From a virus, in IMG/VR virus record IMGVR_UViG_3300021963_000015, positions 1 through 33,452 of that record: DNA of 33,452 bases; one strand, written 5' to 3'. The position numbers and the translations under genes were made by a program. Below the pieces are notes generated by a model. The model worked only from the letters and a program-made list of their open reading frames with translations. It had not been told where the DNA came from and ran no database searches. This document shows, piece by piece, positions 20,202-29,180 of the stretch. Position 1 is the stretch's first letter, and the number at the start of each line of letters is the position of its first letter.

Positions 20202-22011
20202 ATTGCCGAATCGTGCGCAGCCTGTTTTGTATCCCACTCACGTCGGACTCTACGACGTAGGCACGTAGTGGCTGCCCTTGTGGCTGCCCGGTGTTCGGGT
20301 TGATCAACTGGCTATTCGGGTTGAGCGCGTTGCCCTGTGGCGCTGCCATGCCTCCGCCGCCCCCTGTGCCAGCTGTGCCGCCTCCGCCGCCTCCTCCGCC
20401 GCCGCCGCCAGTGATGCTCCTGACCTGCCCGATGCTGGTTGCTGCAATAGCGGCGATGCGTAGGCCAGCGTTAATCTTCGCCATCGTGCTAAGGCTTAGC
20501 GCCTGCGTCACGCCAGCAGCACCAGCTGTCAAAGCGTTGGCAGGGTTCAGCGCTGCGTTGGCATTGATGCCTGCCAGTTCCTTCTGCAAGTTTATAACAA
20601 CTTGCGCTATTGCCATGCCTTTCTCCAACGCCAGCGCCGCCAACATCACGGCTTTGCTCTTGCCCCCAAGTGATCGCATAATCTCAACGACGCTACTCGA
20701 TGCGGCGTTGTAGAACTGAACACGCGCCTCATTGTACGCCTTATCCCGCTGCAAGTCCTCTTGCCGTAGCTTTTCGCGCTCTGCGTATAGCTCATCTTCA
20801 ATTTGTATCTGATGGTCTAACTGCGCCCTCTGCGCATCTAACTCCGCCTGATCCGCTGCGTCCTGCTGTTCTTGAATCTTGGCCGTGCGTTCAGCGCGCA
20901 GTTGCGTCAGCAATAGGTTGGTCGCCTCCTCGTTGCCCTGAACCTTGGCGAGGCGCTCCTCATAGCTGGCGTCAATCTGCTCCAGTTCACGCTCGTTGGC
21001 AGATAGGCTGCTCTCCAATAGCACCTGCCTGCTGTCGGCAATGATGCCGTCAATTTCCTTCTGCTTTGCGGCGGCAGCTTCCCGCTCCTGCTCCTGTTTC
21101 CTCCTGCGCTCTTCGGCGGCTTTCTCGCGCTCTTGCTGCCTCTTATCCGCATCTTTTGCGGCAGCGTCCTGCTTTTCTAACTCTGCCTTTTTCAGATAAC
21201 TTTCATACTGCGCGCGCAAGACATTATGCTGATGCCGCGCCTCCGCCATCTCTTCCTCATCCTTCGCATTTTGCAGTCGCTTCCTGCTGATCTCAAACTC
21301 CATCGCGAAGACCTCGGCTTCGGTAGCGCCGCGCTCCTTGGCGATTTCTGCGGCACGCTCCATCGACTGAATCTGCTCGTCAATGTTCTCCTTCACCTCA
21401 ATACGCAAAAAGCGTTTGACCGCCGCCGTCAGCTTGTCATAGTTGGCAATCAGCAAGCCAATGGCTACCACCGCCGCTCCGATGCCTGTCGCTACAAGCG
21501 CCAATCGAAACGCCTTCATTGCCCCTGTGCTGGTCCCCACTGCCAGCGCATAGGCACGCTGCGCCGCCGCGTTTAGGTTGACCATCACCGCCGAATCTTT
21601 GTTCAGCGCGTTGGCGACAGCCGTAGCGCCATTGACTAACGCCAACGCCGCCTGCACCTTCATCATCGCCTTCTGCACATCCTCGCTCTCCTCGCCGAAC
21701 AACGCGGCTGCACCTTGCGCAACAGCGAAGCCGCCTGCGATGCCTTGTATCGCAGAGGTGAACGTGTCCAGCGTCCGCGTATCTGACGCCAGCGCCTTGA
21801 CCTGTGCGCTTGTGTCGCCGATGGCGTCCTTCAGCGATCCTGCCTCGGCAGCCATCCGCCGGAACTGGTCGGTGTTCTTCTGCCCCGCCGCTTCGAGGTC
21901 AAGCATCTGCTTTTGCAAGTCGCGGAGGCGTGCCTTCGCTGACTGCGTCGCCTTCTGGGTGTCGTCTTCGGCTCTGACCTTGACGGTGATCTCTTTGTCT
22001 ACTTCTGCCAT
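20182..22011 (-). CDS. Tape measure protein
   Basis: 609 residues. Helical throughout, with long coiled coils rich in A, E, Q, R and K (about 205-430), hydrophobic segments at about 168-190 and 450-530, and a run of 11 glycines (about 537-547) followed by an N/P/Q-rich tail. This is the typical make-up of a phage tape measure, which sets tail length and may enter the host membrane. At 1.5 Angstrom per residue the tail would be roughly 90 nm. It is short for the class and unusually lies after the tail tip genes. No peptidase domain seen. Confidence 0.78.
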   Translation of the reverse strand: MAEVDKEITVKVRAEDDTQKATQSAKARLRDLQKQMLDLEAAGQKNTDQFRRMAAEAGSLKDAIGDTSAQVKALASDTRTLDTFTSAIQGIAGGFAVAQGAAALFGEESEDVQKAMMKVQAALALVNGATAVANALNKDSAVMVNLNAAAQRAYALAVGTSTGAMKAFRLALVATGIGAAVVAIGLLIANYDKLTAAVKRFLRIEVKENIDEQIQSMERAAEIAKERGATEAEVFAMEFEISRKRLQNAKDEEEMAEARHQHNVLRAQYESYLKKAELEKQDAAAKDADKRQQEREKAAEERRRKQEQEREAAAAKQKEIDGIIADSRQVLLESSLSANERELEQIDASYEERLAKVQGNEEATNLLLTQLRAERTAKIQEQQDAADQAELDAQRAQLDHQIQIEDELYAEREKLRQEDLQRDKAYNEARVQFYNAASSSVVEIMRSLGGKSKAVMLAALALEKGMAIAQVVINLQKELAGINANAALNPANALTAGAAGVTQALSLSTMAKINAGLRIAAIAATSIGQVRSITGGGGGGGGGGGTAGTGGGGGMAAPQGNALNPNSQLINPNTGQPQGQPLRAYVVESDVSGIQNRLRTIRQFAQLGN

Positions 22012-22014
22012 AGT

Positions 22015-24339
22015 TTAGCTTGTTGGATCTGCTGGGAAAGTTGGGTCTTCGTATGTCTTGCCGAAATTAGGATCAAGCAACGTCACAGGCGTGTAGATGC
22101 TGGCGTTGATCTCGCCGTCAGTCTTGGCCGTTGGGTCATCGCTGAAAGTTGGGTCAAGTGTCGTAGGCACAAAGGCGTCGATTGGCAGCACCCTGCGCAT
22201 CGTCACCCTGCATAACTTAGACTGGCCAACAGCGTAGTCTTTAATCTCCAACAGCCGCCAGTTTATGCCCTTCCAGTAGATCAACTTACGAAAGTCAAGC
22301 GTCGCGATGTCGGTAGAGGTCAATAGCATCGTACACTCCACGGTCATCGCCTGCTTGCTGGTTAGCTCAAAGATGTAGCCGTCCCAAAAGTTGTTGAAGA
22401 GGTTGTTGTTGTTGTATAACAGCGGATTTCCGCTGACGTCGTAAGTTCGATAGAAGATACGCCGCGGTATGCCAAACGACAGGTCAAAGTTCCCGGTCGC
22501 ACTGGTGTTGTATGGGTTCTGCAGGTGCGTCGCTAAGCTGATAGCCGACACAACGCTGATCACACTGGAGGCAACGCTGTTGGAATAAAGCTGCCCGAAG
22601 TAAATATAAAACGTCGAACTAAAGCCTGTGTTGTTAGGCTGAACATAGCCGCTATGCAGCGCCAACCGATAGCCAAGCTGCAAGCTGCGCGGGTTGCCGT
22701 TGCCATCGGTGTCGAAGCCTCGCCCTGCGATGAGGTTCGTCGTGTACTGCGCCGGGATCAGCGTCTTAGCCTTCAAGTCAATGACCTGATCTCCGCTCCT
22801 GTTGTAGTTGCCAGTGTCATAGATTCGCGATCCATACCCCTCCTTAAACTCGCTCTGGTACAGCTTTCCAAGTGCGTCGCCTCCATCCGCGTATTTGAAG
22901 ACATAGCGCTTCTTGCTGCTGGGGTCTCCCATCAACACTGTCATCTCCGCATTTTCGTCGGACTTCTGCGACCAGTCCAAAACACTACTGGCATAGAACG
23001 ACGTGAACGGCTCAATGTAGATCAGCTTCGGGTCTTGCGGCGATTGGTAGAAGTATAGGTTGAACATCTTCTGCAAGTCTTGCAAGAAGTCAATCTGCCT
23101 CACGTCCATCGGCAAACCCTTCTGCATGCTGATCGTATTAAAGCGCCCCATGGTCACGCCTTTGATGGTCAACTTCCGGTTAAGCAGCGTAGAGTTGCCT
23201 GCGCCTTTTATCGCTTTAATGTAAAAGCTTTGCTGTGGCTGCAGGTAGATATTTTGCCGCCATTGCACAGTGCCGGTTGCTCCTGTCCACGCCACGCGAT
23301 GCGCAATAAGCGGCCCTGTTGGGTTGCTGAAATAGCCGCGAAATAGCGCAGTCAAAAGCGCTCCTGTCGAGCCGCTGCAGACGGCGGTGAACTCAAGGTC
23401 GAAGCTATGCGCCACCGTGTCTTCGTTGCGAAAGTAGGTGTTGCCACTTATGATGCTTAACCCGGATGTCAAAGTAAAGGGCGCAGTGTTGTTTACAGGG
23501 AAAGACACGTCAACACCTCCAGTCGTCAGTGTGAGCGTCGCACTGCCGCTTACATTGCCGCTGCTTGTGCTATTGGAAGACAAAAGCCAGTCATTCGCCC
23601 AAGGCACTACCAGCTTCGAGAATACGTTGCCGCTACTGGATAGAAAGTTCGATTCGTAGCGGTAGCCATGCTGTGCGAAGATTTTGTCGACCAGCATCTT
23701 TGCGAAGTAGCACGGCCGCCACTGATAAATCGGCACAAGGTTAGGCGCAATGTATCCGTACAGGTTGAGGATAGGCGCAAGCGTCCCTGTCGGCACTGTG
23801 CCGTTGACGTCGGCGTTACCCTCCGCGTCGATGTATGCATAGCAATATCCACTCGTCGCACTGTTGGCATTGCCAGCAACGATGACATCAAGGTTGCTGA
23901 ACTCATGGTCGTAAGTGTCGACGCCTGCCGTAGACGCCAGCAGCGTCTCTCCCATGACGCTGAACAAGCTAACGCTCTCGCCGTAGATGCTGACCTCGTA
24001 AGTCGGCACTCCCCTGGTAACCCTCATCGCCATCATCTGCATAGTGCCGCTGAATACCTGGACGCCATCGCTCCACACCGCACAGTCGATGCGCTTGTTA
24101 GGCGTGAACCCACCAACGAAGCTCTGCACGTTGTATGCATGTCGGAAGGCGTTGTCGTTGCGCGTCGTACTCGGCAGCGTCACCGTCTTGCTGTAAGTCC
24201 CTGACCTGCGCGTGATGTCCTGCGCGTCTTGAATCGTGTACGTCAACTCAATGTCGAAGTCCTCCATTAAATCGAGGTCGACACCTGATGCCAGCTTGTT
24301 ATCGGCGTCCGGGTAGCAGACGAATTTGACGTTACTCAT
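22015..24339 (-). CDS. Tail tip / baseplate protein (large)
   Basis: 774 residues. The N-terminus has IQDAQDITRRSGTYSKTVTLP (about 36-56), a signature of large tail or baseplate proteins in many Bacteroidetes phages. The long body is beta-rich with many Tyr, Asn and Ser residues and a repeated YQ/YSN texture. Likely hub or distal tail protein. Overlaps the upstream gene by 4 nt and ends just before the tape measure gene. No enzyme motif seen. Confidence 0.65.
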   Translation of the reverse strand: MSNVKFVCYPDADNKLASGVDLDLMEDFDIELTYTIQDAQDITRRSGTYSKTVTLPSTTRNDNAFRHAYNVQSFVGGFTPNKRIDCAVWSDGVQVFSGTMQMMAMRVTRGVPTYEVSIYGESVSLFSVMGETLLASTAGVDTYDHEFSNLDVIVAGNANSATSGYCYAYIDAEGNADVNGTVPTGTLAPILNLYGYIAPNLVPIYQWRPCYFAKMLVDKIFAQHGYRYESNFLSSSGNVFSKLVVPWANDWLLSSNSTSSGNVSGSATLTLTTGGVDVSFPVNNTAPFTLTSGLSIISGNTYFRNEDTVAHSFDLEFTAVCSGSTGALLTALFRGYFSNPTGPLIAHRVAWTGATGTVQWRQNIYLQPQQSFYIKAIKGAGNSTLLNRKLTIKGVTMGRFNTISMQKGLPMDVRQIDFLQDLQKMFNLYFYQSPQDPKLIYIEPFTSFYASSVLDWSQKSDENAEMTVLMGDPSSKKRYVFKYADGGDALGKLYQSEFKEGYGSRIYDTGNYNRSGDQVIDLKAKTLIPAQYTTNLIAGRGFDTDGNGNPRSLQLGYRLALHSGYVQPNNTGFSSTFYIYFGQLYSNSVASSVISVVSAISLATHLQNPYNTSATGNFDLSFGIPRRIFYRTYDVSGNPLLYNNNNLFNNFWDGYIFELTSKQAMTVECTMLLTSTDIATLDFRKLIYWKGINWRLLEIKDYAVGQSKLCRVTMRRVLPIDAFVPTTLDPTFSDDPTAKTDGEINASIYTPVTLLDPNFGKTYEDPTFPADPTS

Positions 24340-25505
24340 AGCGCCGTGTTTTCGTAACCCACCTGAACGTCAACGCTGATCTGCTGCAACTTATCAACGA
24401 CACGCTTGCGGACGTTGTAGGTGTCCGTCTTGACTACCACTGGAACGAGCTGCGTGCCAAGCTGAATCCAGCACTCCGGTGAGTAGATCATCTCTTGCAG
24501 CCATGTGAACTCCGCATCGGTGAGCCAGTCGCTGTTCAGCGTGTAGGTGTCGCGGTACGTCACTGACCACTGCTTGTCATAAACGTCATCGCCGTAGACG
24601 CTGGCGTTGTAGCCGTAGGTCTTGCGGTCAACATCGACGCGCTGCCTGTTCATCCGGGTGAAGGTGTAGCTGTCAATGCCGCCGTACATGTTCCGGAAGA
24701 AAACACGTAGGTCGTTGTAACGCTGGCAGTTGTCAATCGTTATCGTGTATGTTGGGGTGAAGTCCTTGTCTACTGCCACGTCATCATTGTAAAGCGTGAC
24801 CGTGTAAGTGCTTCCGACTGGCGGGAAGTTCTTAGTGCCGTCATCCCCATCGCTTGTCTGCATGTCGGTGAGGTTGTAAAGTCCAATCGGCCCAAGGTTG
24901 AAGTAGTTGCTGATGTTGCTGCTTCCCGACACGGTAAATGTGCGCTCAAGTGAGGTCTTGTCGTAGTACTCGATTTCCGCCACCGGCACGCTGCCCGACT
25001 TCAATATCAACCCAATGAAGTCATGTTGACCGCTGGCCATGCTGTAAGCCGTTGGCCGATTGCTCACCGTGATCTGATTGGCCGAACCAAATCCAGCTTG
25101 ATAGTTGTCGGGTACAAATGCCGCGTAGTCCTGCTGCCTGAACGCCGCCTGCCACGCGATAAGTGACGCTGATGCTGTGCCGCCTGTGGCCACCGTCGGG
25201 GGCGTGCCAAACTCCTCCCTGAATGTCAAGTTAGCGTTCACCGCATAGCCGCCGTTCTGCCAGCCGCTTGTTAATTGCGGCACTTGTGGCGTGATCAGCG
25301 TTTCAACAACTTTGCTCACCCCGAAGAAGCCGTAGTTTGTTGTTGGCAGTTTGTCGCACTTCAAGCGCGCGGAGGAAAGCGACCCCGACACGTCGCACAC
25401 ATAGCGAAAGTTGGCGGAGGCGGTGTTGTTGCTTGACACGACCACGACGTCGCTGTTGCCGACAGGGAGGAGCGAGGGGAGCGGTGAAATTACTGTAATA
25501 CTCAT
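24336..25505 (-). CDS. Tail tip / baseplate protein
   Basis: 389 residues, beta-rich. Notable segments are FRYVCDVSG (about 33), RYNDLRVFFRNMYGGIDSYTF (about 262-282) and a C-terminal WLTDAEFTWLQEMIYSP (about 336-352). The combination recalls baseplate or tail fibre-linking proteins encoded beside the 774-residue protein in Bacteroidetes phages. No enzymatic motif. It overlaps both neighbours by 4 nt, so it forms a coupled trio with them. Confidence 0.55.
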   Translation of the reverse strand: MSITVISPLPSLLPVGNSDVVVVSSNNTASANFRYVCDVSGSLSSARLKCDKLPTTNYGFFGVSKVVETLITPQVPQLTSGWQNGGYAVNANLTFREEFGTPPTVATGGTASASLIAWQAAFRQQDYAAFVPDNYQAGFGSANQITVSNRPTAYSMASGQHDFIGLILKSGSVPVAEIEYYDKTSLERTFTVSGSSNISNYFNLGPIGLYNLTDMQTSDGDDGTKNFPPVGSTYTVTLYNDDVAVDKDFTPTYTITIDNCQRYNDLRVFFRNMYGGIDSYTFTRMNRQRVDVDRKTYGYNASVYGDDVYDKQWSVTYRDTYTLNSDWLTDAEFTWLQEMIYSPECWIQLGTQLVPVVVKTDTYNVRKRVVDKLQQISVDVQVGYENTAL

Positions 25506-26086
25506 ACGTTCATTGATAAACTTATTTCTTTGCCTGCCACCTGTGCGATGCTGCTCACCAGCTCGTCCAGCTTACTGTCGGTAAGCACAGGGTTGAGGAA
25601 TGGACGCGGCTTGATACCTCTTTTTTTGATGGTGACTGCAATTTTATATGCAGCTTGTGTAATGCTATTATCTGCATCCGTATCATCAAAATCAGTTAAT
25701 GCAACTGGTTTATCCTCAATCCATTTTTTTATTGCTTCTATGTGCTTTAGGCTTGGCGCAATGCGCTTAAAAGTAAAAGGCAATCCCCTGTTTTCCTTTA
25801 CGCCATTAACGCCGTACTCCACGAACTTCCAATACGTCGCCATCTCCATAGCCACCTGTGCGACCTTTGCCTCTACCGGCAACTCCGCGAAGCCTACCGA
25901 CTGGCGGAGGTTTAACGTCGCCTTGGCGTCAACGCTGTCAATGCCTTCGGTAGTCAGCTTAATGACGTCGCTCATCCACCTGACCATAGCAAGGTTCACG
26001 TCTTTGCTGGCTGACAGGCTGACGCTCTTTGTAACATCGCTGCCAACGCCAAGGACGTCGCCTTCAATCTCCGTCGTAAACTTCAT
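25502..26086 (-). CDS. Putative HK97 gp10-like tail completion protein
   Basis: 194 residues. YWKFVEYGVNGVKENRG (about 88-104) and KKRGIKPRPFL (about 153-163) match the pattern of HK97 gp10-like neck/tail completion proteins. A central segment (25615-25800) is clearly AT-rich beside GC-rich flanks, suggesting intragenic recombination. The ATG is 5 nt after a late-type promoter. It follows the tail chaperone gene directly. Confidence 0.55.
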   Translation of the reverse strand: MKFTTEIEGDVLGVGSDVTKSVSLSASKDVNLAMVRWMSDVIKLTTEGIDSVDAKATLNLRQSVGFAELPVEAKVAQVAMEMATYWKFVEYGVNGVKENRGLPFTFKRIAPSLKHIEAIKKWIEDKPVALTDFDDTDADNSITQAAYKIAVTIKKRGIKPRPFLNPVLTDSKLDELVSSIAQVAGKEISLSMNV

Positions 26087-26091
26087 GCATG

Positions 26092-26120
26092 TAAATATCG
26101 CAGCGCGAAAATCTATGCAC
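26092..26120 (-). promoter_or_regulatory. Late-type promoter upstream of tail genes
   Basis: GATATTTA (26092-26099) with GTGCATA (26114-26120) exactly 14 nt upstream on the minus strand. The ATG begins 5 nt after GATATTTA. It probably drives the four tail genes to the tape measure. Confidence 0.75.
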
Positions 26121-26826
26121 TACGGCATCGCCTTCATCAGCAACAGCGCGTTCATGAACTCCCTTGCCGGCATATTGAAGACCTGATCCATGCGCAGCGG
26201 ATCTTTTCCGGCCATACGGTAGACCACACCCACCCAGCCGTAGTTCGGCTTCTTTACGCCTTGGCCGTTGTCGTCGTCGTCCCCTGCTCCGTCAAAGACC
26301 TCCGCGTAATCGTCAACAAAGGCTCTGAAAGCTGCAAAAAAAAAGCGGCATAACCCCAAACGTCACCCATGTTCATCTGCAACATCGCCTCTGCGCGCTG
26401 CTTATGCCCCTTGCCGTCGTATGCCTTCGGCCACCACTTCCACACCCTGCACTCCCTCGAAAGCGTCGCCAAGATCAGGTGCAAGTTGTCAATCACCCCC
26501 TGCTCGCTGCTCATGTCGTAGCTGTACAACTCCACAAGCTGCCCTGCGCTGATTTCGTCAATGAACCACTCAAATTGATACCACTTTCCGGCGACCTTGG
26601 CGTGACGCTTGGCAGCCAGTGACGATAGCGATTTGCTCGCGGCGTTGATCTCTCCGTAGCGCTTGTTGACCTCTGCAATCGTCATCTTCTTGACTTGCTC
26701 AATCGGCAGGTTGTCAATAACTGCAACTACGCCGATCTTTTTGTCGCTGGCCGTGTAGATGCTGTTCGCCTCAATCGACACAATGCGCTGGAACTGGTCG
26801 ACGGTGATTTTGTTCAGTAGGCTCAT
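26120..26826 (-). CDS. Tail assembly chaperone, long form by -1 frameshift
   Basis: Predicted 235-residue fusion, like lambda gpG-T: residues 1-163 from the frame that starts at 26826, then 72 residues from the -1 frame ending at 26120. The added part carries an acidic DDDDN run, NYGWVGVVYRMAGKDP and a closing NMPAREFMNALL, which looks like real conserved protein, while the frame-0 tail after the slip is T-rich and low in complexity. The slip occurs on the T9 run at 26336-26344. Such chaperones bind the tape measure during tail assembly. Confidence 0.75.
26254..26826 (-). CDS. Tail assembly chaperone, short form (frame 0)
   Basis: 190 residues in the zero frame: helical, with VDQFQRIVSIEA near the start, and a T-run tail after residue 163. 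This is the gpG-equivalent that should be made in excess over the frameshift product. Its start overlaps the methyltransferase stop as ATGA. Family identity comes from the frameshift layout and position rather than a domain I recognise. Confidence 0.7.
   Translation of the reverse strand: MSLLNKITVDQFQRIVSIEANSIYTASDKKIGVVAVIDNLPIEQVKKMTIAEVNKRYGEINAASKSLSSLAAKRHAKVAGKWYQFEWFIDEISAGQLVELYSYDMSSEQGVIDNLHLILATLSRECRVWKWWPKAYDGKGHKQRAEAMLQMNMGDVWGYAAFFLQLSEPLLTITRRSLTEQGTTTTTAKA
26336..26346 (-). promoter_or_regulatory. Programmed -1 frameshift slippery site
   Basis: On the minus strand GCT TTT TTT TTG in frame 0: nine consecutive T at 26336-26344. Slipping back one base on T TTT TTT places the ribosome in the frame of the C-terminal extension. 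A run this long slips readily without a structure; no clear downstream hairpin was identified. Confidence 0.75.
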
Positions 26827-27410
26827 GACAGCAGCTTTTGTATTTTCTCAAACGTCGCCTCGCTTTGCGTCCACACACCCAGACCGTGTGAGTGTTCGAA
26901 GTTGTGTTTATACCCCTGCAACTCTGCAAAGAACCTGCCAACATCGTGCGGGAAGCTGATCGTATCGTGAAACAAAACGACGCCATCAGGGTTGAGGAAT
27001 GGCAGCCAAGTCGTGTAGTCGTTCTTGACCGCGTTGTAGGTGTGCAGGCCGTCTATGTGCAGGATGTCGATCTTCTTCTCCCAGCGCTTGGCCACGTCGT
27101 CGAAGTAGCCTTTGATGAAGTATAGGTTCTTCATATTCAACGTCGCCCGGAAGTCTTCGCGCAAACCCATGACGTGGTCGTATGTGCTGCGCCTCCCTGC
27201 GTGTTCGTCGCCCTCAAATGAATCAATGCCGTACACCTTGCCGAATCCAAGCACCGCAAAGCAAAAGGTTGAGAATCCGTAGTCAACGCCAAGGTCGACA
27301 GTCACCTTCGGCTTAAGTGCCTCGGTTAGGTTTATCGCAAAGTTGCCGTGCCCCTCCCACGCCGTTGGCTTGGCAAGGATCATCTGATAGAAGTGTTTGA
27401 CTGCGTGCAT
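26823..27410 (-). CDS. Class I SAM-dependent methyltransferase (Methyltransf_24-like)
   Basis: 195 residues. SAM-binding motif I is VDLGVDYGFSTF (about 38-49), followed by VYGIDSFEGDE (about 59-69) and IDILHIDGLHTYNAVKNDY (about 114-132) with HDT at about 149. The pattern fits the Methyltransf_24 group, which mostly modifies small molecules or sugars. No DNA-methylase catalytic motif (DPPY-type or PC) was seen, so genome modification is not supported. It sits between terminase and tail chaperone, unusual for this enzyme type. Confidence 0.82.
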   Translation of the reverse strand: MHAVKHFYQMILAKPTAWEGHGNFAINLTEALKPKVTVDLGVDYGFSTFCFAVLGFGKVYGIDSFEGDEHAGRRSTYDHVMGLREDFRATLNMKNLYFIKGYFDDVAKRWEKKIDILHIDGLHTYNAVKNDYTTWLPFLNPDGVVLFHDTISFPHDVGRFFAELQGYKHNFEHSHGLGVWTQSEATFEKIQKLLS

Positions 27411-27414
27411 GGTG

Positions 27415-27422
27415 CAAATTTA
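27415..27422 (-). promoter_or_regulatory. Possible host-type -7 box upstream of methyltransferase
   Basis: TAAATTTG matches TAnnTTTG and is 4 nt before the methyltransferase ATG, in the short gap after the large terminase stop. No -33 element is visible. Parallels 17286-17293. Confidence 0.3.
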
Positions 27423-28598
27423 CTACATGATAACATACCTACCACCGGCGTTGGCGGATAGCTTGTTCAAAGCAACGTACCTTACCGCGTCAATGGCGTG
27501 GTTGTACCTGTCAATCGGCACTCCCAACGACGCGCCGGAGCGGTCGGTGTCCCAAGTGTAGTTCCTCAACTCCTTGATCAGGTTCGTCGATTCACGCGTG
27601 ACCAGTAGCGGCTGCCGCTTCAAGATGTCGATGCTGTTCCTGATGCTATCGGCGCCCTTCGTAGCCGGGTGGATGTTGAAGCCAAGGCGATGCACCTCCT
27701 CGATGCTCTTTGGTTCAGCACTGTCTGCAATGATCGGCCACGACCTGTTGATGCCGAGCTTGCGAAGGTGGTCAGCGATGTCTTGGTTCGTCAGGCCGCT
27801 TTGGTATAGCAACTCGTGCAACAGGATAGCGCTGCCACGTCGATAGACCGCCACCACCGCCGTCGGGTCATTGGTGTAGCCCCAGTCGAGGCCAATGGCT
27901 ACCAGCTTATCACCAGCGAAGTCAATGCCTTCGACCTGCTGCCAGTCGTCAAAGACTACGCCCTGAAGCGATCCAACTTCACCGAGGCCGTACACCTTCC
28001 ACCAGTTCGCCCAATACGTCGATGTTGCCGCTTTGACCTTGGCCTGTTCGATGTCATTGCGGATCGTTTCCGGCAAGGCTTCGTTGTCCTGATAGGTCAG
28101 CACGATCAGTTCGCTGTCTGCCTCTGCCAGCACCTCGGTATGCGCCCAGAACTCCGACACGGGGTTGAAGTCGATGTAGATGCTTTCGCTTGTTCGTATG
28201 GCCAGCTGATAGTAGGCTTCGAACTCTACGTTGTTGGCCTCGTTGATGTACAGCACCTGCCTCCTTGCCCCTCGTAGCTTCGCCTCCTGATCCGCGCTAA
28301 AGAACTCAATCGTGCTACCGTTGGCGAAGGTGTACGTCAGCAGCGTCTTGTTCCAGCGGTCTATGACAAAGCGGTTCGTCCACTGCATGACTTTGACGAA
28401 GTCCTTGATTGCACCCCTGCGAAGGTGCGGGATGCTTTCAGAAACTACGCTGATTTCAGTCTTGGCCTTTGCGGCGATGTGGATCAGCACCGCGAGTATT
28501 GCGTACGTCTTGCCCGCGCTTGTTCCGCCCTGTACGACCTTCTTGCGTGCGGTCATCTTGCGGATGCGCTTTGTCGCTGTCGTGTAGACGAAACTCAT
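27423..28598 (-). CDS. terL: Terminase large subunit
   Basis: 391 residues. ATPase domain with Walker A GGTSAGKT (about 24-31) and Walker B LYINEANN (about 116-123). Nuclease domain with IGLDWGYTNDP (about 235-245), IIADSAEPKS (about 289-298) and YNHAIDAVRY (about 368-377) supplying the acidic metal ligands. Belongs to the PBSX/Terminase_3-type group. It packages DNA into the prohead through the portal. The start overlaps the upstream gene by 4 nt. Confidence 0.95.
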   Translation of the reverse strand: MSFVYTTATKRIRKMTARKKVVQGGTSAGKTYAILAVLIHIAAKAKTEISVVSESIPHLRRGAIKDFVKVMQWTNRFVIDRWNKTLLTYTFANGSTIEFFSADQEAKLRGARRQVLYINEANNVEFEAYYQLAIRTSESIYIDFNPVSEFWAHTEVLAEADSELIVLTYQDNEALPETIRNDIEQAKVKAATSTYWANWWKVYGLGEVGSLQGVVFDDWQQVEGIDFAGDKLVAIGLDWGYTNDPTAVVAVYRRGSAILLHELLYQSGLTNQDIADHLRKLGINRSWPIIADSAEPKSIEEVHRLGFNIHPATKGADSIRNSIDILKRQPLLVTRESTNLIKELRNYTWDTDRSGASLGVPIDRYNHAIDAVRYVALNKLSANAGGRYVIM

Positions 28599-28783
28599 TC
28601 ACCCATTACTTTCTTTAGCTTCTCAATGTAAACCACCGCATCCATCAACTCCTCCTGCAAATGCTGAAGCCACTGCTGCGTAGTTAGGTCGTTCCTGTCC
28701 ATAGTTACGCCGTACTTCGCCTTGCCCGCCTCAGCTCTTGTCCTGAATTGGTCAACAACGGCTTGTGTGATTGTGTCAGTCAT
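28595..28783 (-). CDS. Small MazG-like helical protein
   Basis: 62 residues, helical, with KAKYGVTMDRNDL (about 21-33) and EELMDAVVYIEKLK (about 44-57), an EExxDA pattern reminiscent of one half of a MazG-type nucleotide pyrophosphohydrolase. It is too short for a complete enzyme unless it oligomerises. Similar short proteins are common in phages. It sits between small and large terminase genes and overlaps both. Confidence 0.62.
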   Translation of the reverse strand: MTDTITQAVVDQFRTRAEAGKAKYGVTMDRNDLTTQQWLQHLQEELMDAVVYIEKLKKVMGE

Positions 28784-29180
28784 TAAACAGCGGTTGTTCG
28801 ATCTTGACCTCGGTTTGCTGCTTCTCGACCAATCCGTTCAAGCGCTGTGTGATGCTGGTGTTGTAGATTCCACACATGCCGCCTCTGATCTGGTCAGCGC
28901 GGATCGTGGTCTTGATGCGCGTACAGACTTCCAAATAACGGTCGTATCTGTTGTCTGGATTCGTGAAGTATTGGTCAATGCTTTTGCCAATGCCTTGCTC
29001 GTAGCAGTATACTTGAAAGCCCTCAAACGTCAGCGGGTTCTCACGCTCACGATGCACTTTGTCGGCTTTGACACCAACATAGTCCTCGACCAACACAGGT
29101 GTTGCCTTTGTCTTTTTGCAATAGTCGGAAAACGCATCCCACATTGCCTCTGGCGTTTCAAAGTTCAATAGCTTTCCCAT
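28776..29180 (-). CDS. terS: Terminase small subunit
   Basis: 134 residues with the signature NPLTFEGFQVYCYE (about 48-61), YFTNPDNRYDRYLEVCTRI (about 71-89) and IRADQIRGGMCGIYNTSITQRLNGL (about 93-117), a pattern of the gp3-like DNA-packaging family. It selects the phage genome for packaging and activates the large subunit. Its start abuts the upstream small gene and its 3' end overlaps the next gene by 8 nt. Confidence 0.88.
   Translation of the reverse strand: MGKLLNFETPEAMWDAFSDYCKKTKATPVLVEDYVGVKADKVHRERENPLTFEGFQVYCYEQGIGKSIDQYFTNPDNRYDRYLEVCTRIKTTIRADQIRGGMCGIYNTSITQRLNGLVEKQQTEVKIEQPLFND

Noticed and set aside
26254-26359. Tail chaperone as a gene broken by a sequencing error
   Set aside because: A -1 slip site at this place is the expected arrangement in tail chaperones, and both frames make sense, so an error is not needed; it remains testable from reads.
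26823-27410. DNA methyltransferase protecting the genome from restriction
   Set aside because: Only the SAM-binding and HIDGLH-type motifs are visible; no DNA-methylase catalytic motif or target-recognition region.
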